Below, one piece after another: positions 47,588-56,337 of a DNA stretch of 64,000 nt. The stretch's first letter is position 1; each line of letters opens with the position of its first letter. The position numbers were made by a program, and so were the translations under genes. Origin of the DNA: Gammaproteobacteria bacterium (GTDB lineage Bacteria > Pseudomonadota > Gammaproteobacteria > UBA4575). A model generated the notes under the pieces. That model was not told the origin of the DNA. It did no database searches and was given only the letters and a program-made list of their open reading frames with translations. The DNA is taken from positions 1 through 64,000 of the forward strand of contig JAPONM010000027.1 of assembly GCA_026713925.1 (NCBI GenBank), given 5' to 3'.

Positions 47588-48308
47588 ACACAATTACGTG
47601 ATCAGGTAACAGCATCAATCCGTGCTTTCCTAGGGTCAGTGTTCTATCTGCAATGGCAGGTATGGCAGGTCTTGTTGCGTCCAGCCATGCCCAAGGCGCC
47701 CTTAGTTTCCAAGCAGTCAGAAAGCCTGTTTACTGTAATTTCAGAGGCTGTCGACAAGTATGAAGTATCTTGCTTGTACAACTTCTGCTACAGGCAACAG
47801 ATGAACCTGCAAGTGAATAGGATATGGTCCGCCCACCACGGTTTCATAATTTGCTGGTACATCTGGGTCTGAAAATCGCGGGCTGTGTTGTCATGGGGCA
47901 GTTGATTTGCCGGCAAGGCTGAAAAAAATTGACTCTGGCTCGATTAAGCTTGGCTGGATTGTGGCCCGGCATGGCCATGCATTTCCAGGCACAACAGTCT
48001 GGTTATATACGCGACGAATTCCACTTGGGATCAGGGTCTGATATTTGATCCTTGGTGTACAGCCGGCCGACCTTGCCGGGTTCGTGTGAGAGAGGATGCC
48101 TATACCTGGAAACAGCATCCTCTCGGTGGGAACTGGGAGCAGTTGCACTGCAAGTTGTGATGCAAGAATGCGAATATTTCGTGAATATATAGACACTTCT
48201 GAGCTTTTAGTGCATTATTGCGCATGCGGTCGACTGTCATTGCAGGCGACACGCGTAAAGAAATTTATAATGCATGGTTACCGGTTTTCATGAAGGTTTT
48301 GCAGCGGG
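47588..48308. other. long spacer between lpd and the RRM gene
   Basis: With the leader that follows, this makes about 930 bp without a recognisable gene. One plus-strand frame near 47640-47700 reads SVLSAMAGMAGLVASSHAQGAL, which looks like a signal peptide with an A-x-A-like cleavage site, but it stops after about 20 further codons, so it may be the start of a decayed exported protein. From 48027 to 48124 three stem-loops follow one another. No tRNA, tmRNA or known riboswitch pattern is visible to me. Confidence 0.5.
48027..48124. repeat. three successive inverted repeats
   Basis: Three perfect stems lie within 100 bp. GGATCA/TGATCC (48028-48033 and 48046-48051, extended by a G-U pair), CCGGC/GCCGG (48063-48067 and 48075-48079, 7-nt loop) and GAGAGGATGC/GCATCCTCTC (48090-48099 and 48115-48124, 15-nt loop). 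None is followed by a T-tract, so they do not look like simple terminators. They could fold as one structured RNA element on either strand. Confidence 0.55.
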
Positions 48309-48325
48309 TTTGATATAATATCAAA
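48309..48325. promoter_or_regulatory. 17-bp palindrome containing a -10-like TATAAT, upstream of the RRM gene
   Basis: TTTGATAT-A-ATATCAAA is a perfect two-fold symmetric site. Its centre reads TATAAT (48314-48319), a consensus -10 hexamer, which would put transcription start near 48326 and give the RRM gene a leader of about 190 nt. No strong -35 is present. A dimeric repressor or activator binding here would overlap the promoter. Confidence 0.45.
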
Positions 48326-48518
48326 TCGTCATTCTATTCGTATTCGTATCTAAAGCAATTTTCTTGATCGACTATTCTCCAGGGTTTTTGCATTTTAGTT
48401 AGTCATGCGAGCTGTATAAGCACTGCTGTTTTACCAGAAAATACCTAATCATCATTAATGAAATCGAGTGCCAGAATTCGGCAGTGTTCGTAAATGGCAC
48501 ACATGCTCAGGAGAAAGA

Positions 48519-48779
48519 ATGAATATTTATATTGGAAATTTGCCATACAGCATCTCTGAAGATGAGTTGCGAGAGTTGTTTGCAGTTCACGGTGAAGTGT
48601 CGAGTGCGAGCATTATCATGGACAGGGAATCAGGCCGCTCGAAAGGCTTTGGTTTCATTGAAATGCCGGATAAGGCTCAGGGCGAGAGTGCAATCAATGC
48701 ATTGAATGAATCTAATGTGCAGGGACGTAATGTCAGAGTGAATGAAGCGCGTCCGCGCCCAGACAGAAATCGTCGTTAG
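48519..48779 (+). CDS. small RNA-binding protein with one RRM domain
   Basis: The 86-residue protein is almost entirely one RNA recognition motif. RNP2 is MNIYIGNLPY (residues 1-10), RNP1 is SKGFGFIEM (about 44-52), and a short basic tail ARPRPDRNRR follows. Single-RRM proteins of this size are known in cyanobacteria and many proteobacteria, often cold-inducible, and are presumed RNA chaperones. I chose the ATG at 48519, which follows AGGAGAAAGA directly; an upstream in-frame start adds unconserved residues. The long untranslated leader and the palindromic -10 region suggest regulation at transcription or by RNA structure. Confidence 0.9.
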   Translation: MNIYIGNLPYSISEDELRELFAVHGEVSSASIIMDRESGRSKGFGFIEMPDKAQGESAINALNESNVQGRNVRVNEARPRPDRNRR

Positions 48780-48801
48780 TTGCATGGTCTGGCTGGGTTG
48801 G

Positions 48802-50856
48802 CTAATCGCCTGCCGACCTGAACTCGGGATATAGCTCCTCCCAGCCAAGGTCCGGTTTGAACCGGCCTCCAAACTGCTTTTGTAGGGTACCTAACGTCTC
48901 AAGCAGTGTCATGGCTCCCCTTGAGTCAATGTATTGCATCGGGCCTCCTCGAAATGGGGCAAATCCCGTACCAAAAATAATTCCCGCGTCAAGGAAATCC
49001 TTGTCCGCCACGATTTTTTCCCGAAGGCATGCAATGGATTCATTGAGTATTCTCAGCACCAAGCGGTCCTGTATGGTTTCATCGTCACCGTTCGATGATC
49101 TGCGTGCATTTGATGGTTTTTTCCCTTGTTTCCATGTGTAAAATCCTTGTCCGGACTTTCTGCCCAGTTTTCCTTCCTGAACCATAGATCTGAAAGATTC
49201 GGGGACACCAAATCCGTATGCCTGGTCTAGGCACTCAGCAACATGCAAGCCGATATCCAGTCCAACAGTGTCGGCAAGTTCCAGCGGGCCCATGGGCATG
49301 CCGAATCTAGTCGCAGCTTGATCAATCGCAGTTACTGAAGTGCCCGCTTCCCTTAGCAGGCCTGCTTCTACGATATACGGCGTGAGAATCCGGTTGACGA
49401 GAAATCCTGGCGCACTTTTTACTGGTAAAGGCAATTTGTCAATCTGCCTGGCAAAATTGATGGCACGCTGCCGGATTTCCGGGTCTGTGTGGACACCATT
49501 TACAATTTCAATCAACGGCATTTTTGTGACTGGATTGAAAAAGTGTATGCCAATCAGGCGTTGTGGGTCTGTGAGTGAGTCGCAAAGCTTTTCTATCTCA
49601 ATGCTGGATGTGTTGGTGGCCAGCAGGGCATCACTTTTTATCCTGGGTTCGATTGAAGCGAATAGCTGTTGCTTGGCTTCCCTGTTTTCAAATACAGCTT
49701 CAATAATCACATCGGCCTTGCCAAGTCCATTGCCCTGAATATCAGGAATATAGCGGTCCATTGCAGACCTGATGGACAGCCGGTTTCCAAGATGCTTCTT
49801 AAAGTACTTCCATGCACGCATTCTAGCTTGAGCCAGGCTTTCTGGCCGGATATCCTGGAGGGTAACGGTCAGGCCCTTGTGTACGCACCAGGCCGCAATG
49901 TCGCCACCCATCACACCCGCGCCAATTACATGCACGTGCCTTGCAGGAGTTGACTCGTTGTTGGCAAGGCTTTTGAGTTTTTTGGACAACATGAATGTCC
50001 GTATGAGGTTTCTTGAAGTATCGGTCACGCTGAGTTTTGCTACAGAACTCGCTTCGTGTTGCAGCATTTGTTCTTCTGTGCCGTAATGCTTGTCCCAGTG
50101 CCAGACCATGGCATACGGAGCCGGATAATGTTCGGGCTGTGCTTTTCTGGCAATTTGCTTGCGCATTCTGGCTGCAATGACAGTGCGTGCCGGGCGACTG
50201 TTGAGCAGTCTTGCAAACCTTGAGACCCGGTGTTTTGAAGGCAGGCTCATCAGTAGCTGACGTGCCGCATTTTCCATCTGTCGCTCAGGTACGATGTGAT
50301 CGATCAGGCCGATATTATTTGCACGTCGTGTATTGATACTGCGTCCTGTCAGCATCAGGTCCATGGCAATGAGCGGATTGACGTGTCGCAGGACCCGGAC
50401 AGTTCCCCCGTACCCTGGATGAATACCCAGCTTTACTTCGGGGAAGGAAAAACGTGTGCCCGGGTCATCCAGTGCTACCCGGTAATCACACGCCAGTGCA
50501 AGCTCCAGCCCGCCCCCGATACAGAACCCGTTGATGGCAGCAACGGTAGGGCAGGGCAAATGGTCAAGCTGATCCATAATCCCTTGACCGAACCTGATTT
50601 TTTCCAGCGCCTGCTGTGAGCTGGGTATTTCGGTAAATTCATTTATATCGGCTCCTGCAATGAATCCTCTGCCCTTTCCTGAAATCACAACCAGTCCTGA
50701 AGGCGGTTTGTCTGCCAGCTGGTCCAGGATTTGATGGAGCTCGCCAAGAACCTTCTCAGACAAGATATTTGTGCGGCTTCCGGCAACGTCCAGCCTGAGC
50801 CAGGCCAGGTTGCTGTTGTCGTGACAGACGGTCCAGTTAAGATATTGTGTGGACAT
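48802..50856 (-). CDS. fadJ: fatty-acid oxidation complex alpha subunit (FadJ/FadB-like)
   Basis: This bifunctional protein carries out enoyl-CoA hydration and NAD-dependent 3-hydroxyacyl-CoA oxidation in beta-oxidation. It has 684 residues. The hydratase part (about 1-190) has both catalytic Glu positions, in CIGGGLELALACDYR and FSFPEVKLGIHPGYGG. The dehydrogenase part has the NAD-binding VIGAGVMGGDIAAWCVHKG near 317, the NTSSIEIEKL segment near 417 and GIHFFNPVTKMPLIEIV near 440, ending in a second C-terminal domain. The ATG at 50856 lies 10 bp after the thiolase stop, so the two are co-transcribed; thiolase-first order resembles fadI-fadJ. Confidence 0.9.
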   Translation of the reverse strand: MSTQYLNWTVCHDNSNLAWLRLDVAGSRTNILSEKVLGELHQILDQLADKPPSGLVVISGKGRGFIAGADINEFTEIPSSQQALEKIRFGQGIMDQLDHLPCPTVAAINGFCIGGGLELALACDYRVALDDPGTRFSFPEVKLGIHPGYGGTVRVLRHVNPLIAMDLMLTGRSINTRRANNIGLIDHIVPERQMENAARQLLMSLPSKHRVSRFARLLNSRPARTVIAARMRKQIARKAQPEHYPAPYAMVWHWDKHYGTEEQMLQHEASSVAKLSVTDTSRNLIRTFMLSKKLKSLANNESTPARHVHVIGAGVMGGDIAAWCVHKGLTVTLQDIRPESLAQARMRAWKYFKKHLGNRLSIRSAMDRYIPDIQGNGLGKADVIIEAVFENREAKQQLFASIEPRIKSDALLATNTSSIEIEKLCDSLTDPQRLIGIHFFNPVTKMPLIEIVNGVHTDPEIRQRAINFARQIDKLPLPVKSAPGFLVNRILTPYIVEAGLLREAGTSVTAIDQAATRFGMPMGPLELADTVGLDIGLHVAECLDQAYGFGVPESFRSMVQEGKLGRKSGQGFYTWKQGKKPSNARRSSNGDDETIQDRLVLRILNESIACLREKIVADKDFLDAGIIFGTGFAPFRGGPMQYIDSRGAMTLLETLGTLQKQFGGRFKPDLGWEELYPEFRSAGD

Positions 50857-50866
50857 GGGATTCAGC

Positions 50867-52153
50867 TCACTGAAGGCTTTCCACAAGCATGGCACCGCCT
50901 TGACCACCGCCGATGCAAAGCGTGGCCACACCCAGTTTTGCATGGTTGCGCCGCAGCACTTTCAGGAGATGGTGCACGATTCGTGCGCCACTGGCACCCA
51001 CTGGATGGCCGATGCTGATCGCACCTCCGTCTACATTGAGTCGTTCATGAGGGATTTCTCCGAAGGCCTTGTCCAGGCCTAGCTCGGTCTGGCAGTACTT
51101 GTCATCCTTGCATGCTGCCATACAGGCCAGCACCTGCGCAGCAAAGGCCTCGTTGAGCTCCCAGTAATCAATGTCCGCAATACTCATGTTCAGCTTGAAC
51201 AGCATGGCCGCGGTAGCGTGTACGGGACCAAGCCCCATTTGTGCCGGATCCAGTGCTGCCCAGTCAGACGCTATAATGCGTCCAATAGGTGACAGGTTGT
51301 GTTTTTTGACTGCAGCTTCGCTCGCCAGGATCACCCAGGCTGCACCGTCAGTGATTTGTGCGCTGTTGCCTGCTGTGACACTGCCAAATTTTTTGTCAAA
51401 CACAGGTTTCAGACGTGCCAGCTTGTCGAGACTTGAATCTGGTCTCGCTCCGTCATCTTGGCTGTAAAAATTTCCTTTGCTGTCATAGATCGTTTCAATT
51501 TCTTCCAGGTATTTGCTTTTTTGTGCATGCATAAGACGTTGATGGCTTGTTACAGCATAGTTGTCCATCTCGGCCCTGGTGATCCCGAATCGATGCACAA
51601 GGTTTTCGGCAGTTTGTCCCATGGACAGGCCGATTACGGGGTCAGCCAAGCCTTTGAGCAAGCCAATGACCGGAACAAAGAAACCGGGTCTGAGTTTTGC
51701 CAGGGTGTAGATTATTTGCCATGCGGATTTTGAACGGTTCATATCTGCCAGCCAGTCCACCATATGACGGTTGTACAGTACCGGTGAATGACTCATGGCT
51801 TCGGTTCCCCCAGCCAGGACCAGGTTCGAGCGCCCAAGCAGCAGGTCTGTGAATGCAGAATCAATTGCCTGCATTCCCGATGCACAATTCCGTTGTACGC
51901 TCCAGGCAGGGACCCTGTGGCCACAGCCCAGGCGCAAAGCGATGATGCGTGCGATATTTGCTTCATCAGCGCCGGGTGCTACTGCGCCTACGATCACCTC
52001 ATCCAGATCTTCCGGCCCGAAGGGTTGGCGCAAAAGCAGAGGCTGGGCAGCGCTGACCGCCAGATCAGATGCCCGGAACGGACCTGGGCGTCCCTGCGAC
52101 TTTAGGAATGGCGAGCGGCAGCCATCGATGATGTAGACTGTGGGCTTAGTCAT
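50867..52153 (-). CDS. fadI: acetyl-CoA C-acyltransferase (FadI-like thiolase)
   Basis: The thiolase performs the last step of beta-oxidation, splitting 3-ketoacyl-CoA with CoA. At 428 residues it is close to FadI (436) and longer than FadA (about 390). The acylated Cys is in VQRNCASGMQAIDSA near 90, the catalytic His in ISIGHPVGASGARI near 378, and the second Cys in TLCIGGGQGGAML near 412. It lies upstream of fadJ on the same strand. The inserted SKSAWQIIYTLAKLRPGFF region near 140 matches the FadI-type membrane-binding loop. Confidence 0.9.
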   Translation of the reverse strand: MTKPTVYIIDGCRSPFLKSQGRPGPFRASDLAVSAAQPLLLRQPFGPEDLDEVIVGAVAPGADEANIARIIALRLGCGHRVPAWSVQRNCASGMQAIDSAFTDLLLGRSNLVLAGGTEAMSHSPVLYNRHMVDWLADMNRSKSAWQIIYTLAKLRPGFFVPVIGLLKGLADPVIGLSMGQTAENLVHRFGITRAEMDNYAVTSHQRLMHAQKSKYLEEIETIYDSKGNFYSQDDGARPDSSLDKLARLKPVFDKKFGSVTAGNSAQITDGAAWVILASEAAVKKHNLSPIGRIIASDWAALDPAQMGLGPVHATAAMLFKLNMSIADIDYWELNEAFAAQVLACMAACKDDKYCQTELGLDKAFGEIPHERLNVDGGAISIGHPVGASGARIVHHLLKVLRRNHAKLGVATLCIGGGQGGAMLVESLQ

Positions 52154-52189
52154 GCGGTACGTGCCAGAAGGCTTTTCGAGGGGGGCTGA

Positions 52190-53323
52190 TCATACATTTT
52201 TGCAGGTCAAGTCGAGTGCGTGGTCAATATCATCTCGGCGTGTGTAAAAATGGGGTGAGAACCGTATACCTCCACACCGATGTGCACACAGCACGCCTGA
52301 ATTCAGCAGATATCTGAACACCTCACCGTTGTCGACACCAGGTCGCTGCAGGGTAAGGATGCCGGAACGTCTGGACAGGTCCATATCACTGACCACTTTA
52401 AGGCCGTTTTCCTTACATTTTTCAAATAGATAAGAAATATTTGAAGATATCATCTCATATATGGTTCTGATTCCGGTCTCAAGAAGCAGTCGCAGGCTCG
52501 CATGCATTGCATGGATGCCCAGATTATTCAGGCTGCCACACTCGAAACGCCGTGAATCCACAGCGGGCTGCCACTCAAGGGCCTCATAGTCGCCTGCATT
52601 CTTCAGCATGTGCCACCCGAACTGGTTGAGGTACAACTGGTCACGCACCTCAGGATTGCAGTAAAACAGGCCGATTCCTTCCGGTCCCAGCAGCCATTTG
52701 TGGCTATCCGCTATGACAAAATCGGCAGGGGTCTGGGTCAAGTCAAAAGGCATCGCTCCCAGCAATTGTATGGCATCCACGCAGAGCAGAATCTTTCGGG
52801 CTTGGCAAAACTCGCTGATTCTGGCGAGGTCCATGCGCAGGCCAGTGTCATACTGAACAGCGCTTACGGAAATCAGGCGTGTAGCGTTGTCCACTTGCTT
52901 GAACAGGGCGTCTTCAGGTATTGGTGTCTGGGTCAGGTCTGCACATCTCGCTTCAACGCCAAATCGCTTGTGCAATGATTGCCAAAGGATCCGGTTGGAA
53001 GGGAACTCCTGTTGCGCGAACACGATGTTTTCATGCGCCCGCCAAGGGATCCCGTAAGCTACCATCGAAAGGCCCTCGGACGTATTTTTGATCAGGGCTA
53101 TGTCGTTGGCATTATTTGCGTGGATCAGTTGTTGACATGCCTGGCGCAATCTGGATTCTGTTTCCTTCCACTTTGAAATATATTCAGTGCCGTGAGTAGT
53201 ATTTTCGCTGGCAAATGCTGCTACAGCCTTTGCAGTGCATGCAGGCCATGGGGCAACCCCGGCATGGTTAAGGTGTATAAGCCCGGGTCGATGCGGGAAT
53301 TCATGTGCCCAATTGCGCTGCAT
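52190..53323 (-). CDS. class V aminotransferase family protein
   Basis: This 377-residue PLP enzyme of the cysteine desulfurase/class V group has the PLP Lys in FVIADSHKWLLGPEGIG near 209, preceded by the cofactor Asp in LLCVDAIQLLGAMPFDL. N-terminal LNHAGVAPWP resembles the isopenicillin-N epimerase-like branch, and C-terminal GVLCAHRCGGIRFSPHFYTRRDDID fits the same branch. No desulfurase Cys loop is evident, so a selenocysteine-lyase or epimerase-like reaction is more likely than sulfur transfer. It is divergent from bioA over 41 bp and upstream of fadI on the same strand. Substrate unknown. Confidence 0.8.
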   Translation of the reverse strand: MQRNWAHEFPHRPGLIHLNHAGVAPWPACTAKAVAAFASENTTHGTEYISKWKETESRLRQACQQLIHANNANDIALIKNTSEGLSMVAYGIPWRAHENIVFAQQEFPSNRILWQSLHKRFGVEARCADLTQTPIPEDALFKQVDNATRLISVSAVQYDTGLRMDLARISEFCQARKILLCVDAIQLLGAMPFDLTQTPADFVIADSHKWLLGPEGIGLFYCNPEVRDQLYLNQFGWHMLKNAGDYEALEWQPAVDSRRFECGSLNNLGIHAMHASLRLLLETGIRTIYEMISSNISYLFEKCKENGLKVVSDMDLSRRSGILTLQRPGVDNGEVFRYLLNSGVLCAHRCGGIRFSPHFYTRRDDIDHALDLTCKNV

Positions 53324-53364
53324 GCGTTAGAGTAGCATGAAATAAATATTCCCTATAAGTTGCA

Positions 53365-54720
53365 ATGACCACCCGTTCCTCAGATTTAAGACGAAGAGAC
53401 TTGGCCTCGATCTGGCACCCGTCCACACAGATGAAGGATCATGAATTCCTCCCCGTCCTTCCCATCAAGAGTGCAAAAGGTGTTTGGCTGGAAGATTTTG
53501 ATAGCAATCGCTATCTTGATGCAATCAGCTCTTGGTGGGTCAATGTATTTGGCCACTGCAACGAGAGGATCAACCTGGCTGTTCACCAGCAACTTGAACG
53601 AATCGAACATGTAATGCTTGCCGGGTGTTCACACGAGCCGGTCATCCGTTTGTCTGAGCAACTTATCGAAATAACCCCTGTGCCATTGACAAAATGCTTT
53701 TATGCAGACAACGGCTCCTCTGCCATTGAAGTTGCAATAAAAATGAGCTTTCACTACTGGCAAAACATAGGTGAGAAACAAAAGAACCGGTTTGTAAATC
53801 TCAGTAACTCCTATCATGGCGAGACGATCGGTGCATTGTCCATGGGGGATGTGCCGTTATTCAGGCAAGTCTATGAGCCACTGCTGCTCGATACCATCAC
53901 TGCACCGAGCCCGGACAGTTTTAATCGAGAACCTGGAGAGACTGCGTCTGATTATGCCAGACGCATGTTTTCGCACATGGAGGAGATTCTGCGAAACCAT
54001 CATAAAGAGGTGTGTGCGGTAATTGTAGAACCTCTGGTTCAATGTGCAGGGGGGATGCGTATGTATGCTCCAGAGTACCTGAGCCTGTTACGCAAGTCCT
54101 GTGATGCTTACGGCGTACATCTTATTGCAGATGAAATTGCTGTAGGATTTGGTCGTACGGGCACGATGTTTGCCTGTGAGCAGGCCGGAATTGCTCCTGA
54201 TTTCATGTGCCTGTCCAAGGCGCTGACCGGCGGTTACCTGCCTTTGTCAGTAGTGCTGACTACGGATCAAATTTACGACGCGTTTTATGGTGAATATGCG
54301 AGTCTAAATGCATTTTTGCATTCGCATAGCTATACAGGAAATGCGCTTGGTTGTGCGGCGGGACTTGCTACACTCGATATTTTCAGGGAAGACGATGTGA
54401 TCATGGCCAACCGGGAACTGAGTCAGGAATTTTCCAGGCAGTCTGCAAGGTTTGCCGGCCATCCGAATGTGGGTGATGTCAGGCAATGCGGGATGATAAC
54501 AGCCATTGAACTGGTAAAGGACAAAGCTACAAAGGAGCCTTTCCCCTGGCAGGAGAGACGAGGTCTGAAAGTATATCAATATGGTTTGAAAAACGGAGTC
54601 CTGCTCAGGCCTTTGGGCAATGTGATATATTTCATGCCACCTTATGTGATCACTGCAGAGGAAATCCGAATGATGGTCGATGTAGCCGAACGTGGAATTG
54701 AGCACGCCGTGAAAAGCTAG
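53365..54720 (+). CDS. bioA: adenosylmethionine-8-amino-7-oxononanoate aminotransferase BioA
   Basis: BioA makes 7,8-diaminopelargonate for biotin using S-adenosylmethionine as amino donor. The 451-residue protein has IWHPSTQMKDHEFLPVLPI near residue 16, SSWWVNVFGHCNERI near 55, NSYHGETIGALSMGD near 147, the PLP Asp in LIADEIAVGFGRTGTMFACEQ near 253 and the Lys in CLSKALTGGYLPLS near 285. The W at position 56 and Y at 149 positions match BioA rather than other class III transaminases. No other bio genes are in the window, and no BirA-type operator is evident in the short divergent spacer. Confidence 0.9.
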   Translation: MTTRSSDLRRRDLASIWHPSTQMKDHEFLPVLPIKSAKGVWLEDFDSNRYLDAISSWWVNVFGHCNERINLAVHQQLERIEHVMLAGCSHEPVIRLSEQLIEITPVPLTKCFYADNGSSAIEVAIKMSFHYWQNIGEKQKNRFVNLSNSYHGETIGALSMGDVPLFRQVYEPLLLDTITAPSPDSFNREPGETASDYARRMFSHMEEILRNHHKEVCAVIVEPLVQCAGGMRMYAPEYLSLLRKSCDAYGVHLIADEIAVGFGRTGTMFACEQAGIAPDFMCLSKALTGGYLPLSVVLTTDQIYDAFYGEYASLNAFLHSHSYTGNALGCAAGLATLDIFREDDVIMANRELSQEFSRQSARFAGHPNVGDVRQCGMITAIELVKDKATKEPFPWQERRGLKVYQYGLKNGVLLRPLGNVIYFMPPYVITAEEIRMMVDVAERGIEHAVKS

Positions 54721-54796
54721 GCGTTCAAGACCACATTCATCTAGGAAACACCTTTGATGATGGGTAAAGTTTTGCGCCAAGGAGACTTCGAACATC

Positions 54797-55741
54797 ATGA
54801 GACAATCACTGCATGATGCGAGTACCATGAAAAAATTTGCTTTTCTGGCAGTTCTGTACTTCACCTTGATGGCGCCCGTACAGGCTGAACGTTATCGGCT
54901 GGCCTCAGAAGCGGAATCAATTGTCGGACAATTGACCATTGTCAGCACCCGGCATGAGGATACCTTTTTGGATCTGGCCCGAAAGTTCGAACTTGGTTTC
55001 CAGGACCTGGTCCTTGCCAATCCTTCTATAGACCCGTGGTTGCCAGGTGAAGGTACGCAGGTGCTACTCCCTACGCAATACATTTTGCCAGGCCAGAAAC
55101 GGGATGGCCTAGTGCTGAACTTGGCTGAAATGCGCTTGTACTACTATCCGGAAAATTCACAGGGTGCGCCTCGATACGTGTACACCTATCCGATCAGCAT
55201 CGGACGACAGGGTTGGGACACGCCGCAAGCCAGAACGCGCGTCATTAGGAAAAAGAAAAATCCGACCTGGTATCCACCGGAGTCCATCCGCAGTGAATAT
55301 GAACAGAAAGGAAAAGTTCTGGAAGAAGCTGTCCCCCCTGGTCCCGATAATCCATTAGGCAAGTTTGCCTTGTATACGGCCCTGCCAGGATATGTAATCC
55401 ATGGTACGAATGAGCCCAGAGGAATCGGGATGAAGGTAACGCATGGGTGTATACGGTTACATCCCGATGATATAGAAGACCTTTTTAGCCGGGTCTCGGT
55501 TGACACGCCAGTTACCATTATCAACCAGCCTTATAAGCTTGCCTGGCATCAGGACAGGCTATACGCAGAGATGCATCCTTACGGTGGGGATGAAACCGGT
55601 TCGTATGATTTGACCCGGTTTGTGCGCGCAATTATACGTGTTACTGAAAGCAGCCAGGACTATAAAGTTAACTGGGAAGAGGTCAACCGGCTGGCGGAGC
55701 GCAAGTCCGGCCTGCCGACGGTTGTCGGTGTGCGACGATAG
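54797..55741 (+). CDS. L,D-transpeptidase (ErfK/YbiS/YcfS type)
   Basis: This periplasmic enzyme forms L,D bonds on peptidoglycan meso-diaminopimelate, either between stem peptides or to a lipoprotein. The protein has 314 residues with a signal peptide MKKFAFLAVLYFTLMAPVQA (internal Met at residue 11), a LysM-like region (about 45-95, including LDLARKFELGFQDLVLANPSIDPWLPGEGTQVLLP-type sequence) and the YkuD domain. Catalytic residues are His202 in VIHGTNEP, His216 and Cys218 in THGCIRLHP. GGAG at 54781 supports the ATG at 54797, though 54827 is also possible. It is convergent with a Braun-type lipoprotein gene, its possible substrate. Confidence 0.9.
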   Translation: MRQSLHDASTMKKFAFLAVLYFTLMAPVQAERYRLASEAESIVGQLTIVSTRHEDTFLDLARKFELGFQDLVLANPSIDPWLPGEGTQVLLPTQYILPGQKRDGLVLNLAEMRLYYYPENSQGAPRYVYTYPISIGRQGWDTPQARTRVIRKKKNPTWYPPESIRSEYEQKGKVLEEAVPPGPDNPLGKFALYTALPGYVIHGTNEPRGIGMKVTHGCIRLHPDDIEDLFSRVSVDTPVTIINQPYKLAWHQDRLYAEMHPYGGDETGSYDLTRFVRAIIRVTESSQDYKVNWEEVNRLAERKSGLPTVVGVRR

Positions 55742-55786
55742 CTGATTCGCTGGCTTTTCCGAACCAACAGCTGTCTTAAGAAGTAT

Positions 55787-55812
55787 GAAAGGGCTCGCGT
55801 GCGAGCCCTTTC
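55787..55812. terminator. bidirectional terminator hairpin
   Basis: A perfect 12-bp stem GAAAGGGCTCGC/GCGAGCCCTTTC with a GT centre (stem A/T at its base, G/C-rich at the top) lies between the convergent transpeptidase and lipoprotein genes. The A-run on one side and T-run on the other let it act in both directions. Confidence 0.85.
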
Positions 55813-55828
55813 TGTCATACAGCTTTGG

Positions 55829-56158
55829 TTACTTTGACTTCATAGAGTCATGAAACATGCGATTCATGCGGCGAGAGTTTGCATCGCAGCAGGCTATGGC
55901 ATCATACGCAGATTGCAGGGCTTCATCTGCAGTCTCCTGGGCAGAACCTGCAGCCGTTTGAGCTGTAAATGCCATGTCCTTGGCGGTCGCAGCATCGTAA
56001 GCAGCTGTATTTGCAGTGCGCATTGCCTCTTCGGCTACAGCGCGCAATTCTGCGATAGGATCAGGTGGGGGTTCAGGCGCAGGTGTGACTTGGCATCCTG
56101 TGGTGAAACCAACTGCTAAAGCGAAGGCTGCAGGATAAAGAAGTTTCTTTGCTAGCAT
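55829..56158 (-). CDS. alanine-rich Lpp/OprI-type outer-membrane lipoprotein with C-terminal lysine
   Basis: The 109-residue lipoprotein has a signal peptide MLAKKLLYPAAFALAVGFTTGC with lipobox Cys22. The mature part is a short Pro-rich spacer (APEPPPDPIAE) and a heptad-like Ala-rich helix (about 40-95) typical of Lpp and OprI trimers. It ends SMKSK, with the C-terminal Lys that in Lpp is bonded to peptidoglycan. An unusual Cys pair (AIACCDANS, near residue 87) lies in the helix. I chose the ATG at 56158, which follows GGAG by eight bases. The convergent L,D-transpeptidase is a natural partner. Abundant structural lipoprotein by analogy. Confidence 0.85.
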   Translation of the reverse strand: MLAKKLLYPAAFALAVGFTTGCQVTPAPEPPPDPIAELRAVAEEAMRTANTAAYDAATAKDMAFTAQTAAGSAQETADEALQSAYDAIACCDANSRRMNRMFHDSMKSK

Positions 56159-56308
56159 ATTTTTGACTCCGAAATTATTAAAATTGATCTTCACGATCTG
56201 CTGTTACTAGACGTATGCCACAACACTCAGTATCTCCCTGTTGAGGGTCACAAGATCATTCAAGGCCCCTGCTGCAGCAAGACAGACGGATGTATTGTAA
56301 GGAAAAAC

Positions 56309-56337
56309 GTTATAATTACCAAGTAATAAATTATGAA
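56309..56337 (-). promoter_or_regulatory. probable sigma70 promoter of the lipoprotein gene
   Basis: On the minus strand TTCATA (56337-56332, 4 of 6 to consensus) and TATAAC (56314-56309, 5 of 6) are 17 bp apart, giving a leader of about 140 nt before the lipoprotein ATG at 56158. Confidence 0.45.

Noticed and set aside
47891-48196. 101-codon minus-strand open frame in the lpd-RRM spacer.
   Set aside because: Covers the inverted repeats, has no recognisable motif or ribosome site, and several equally long frames overlap it.
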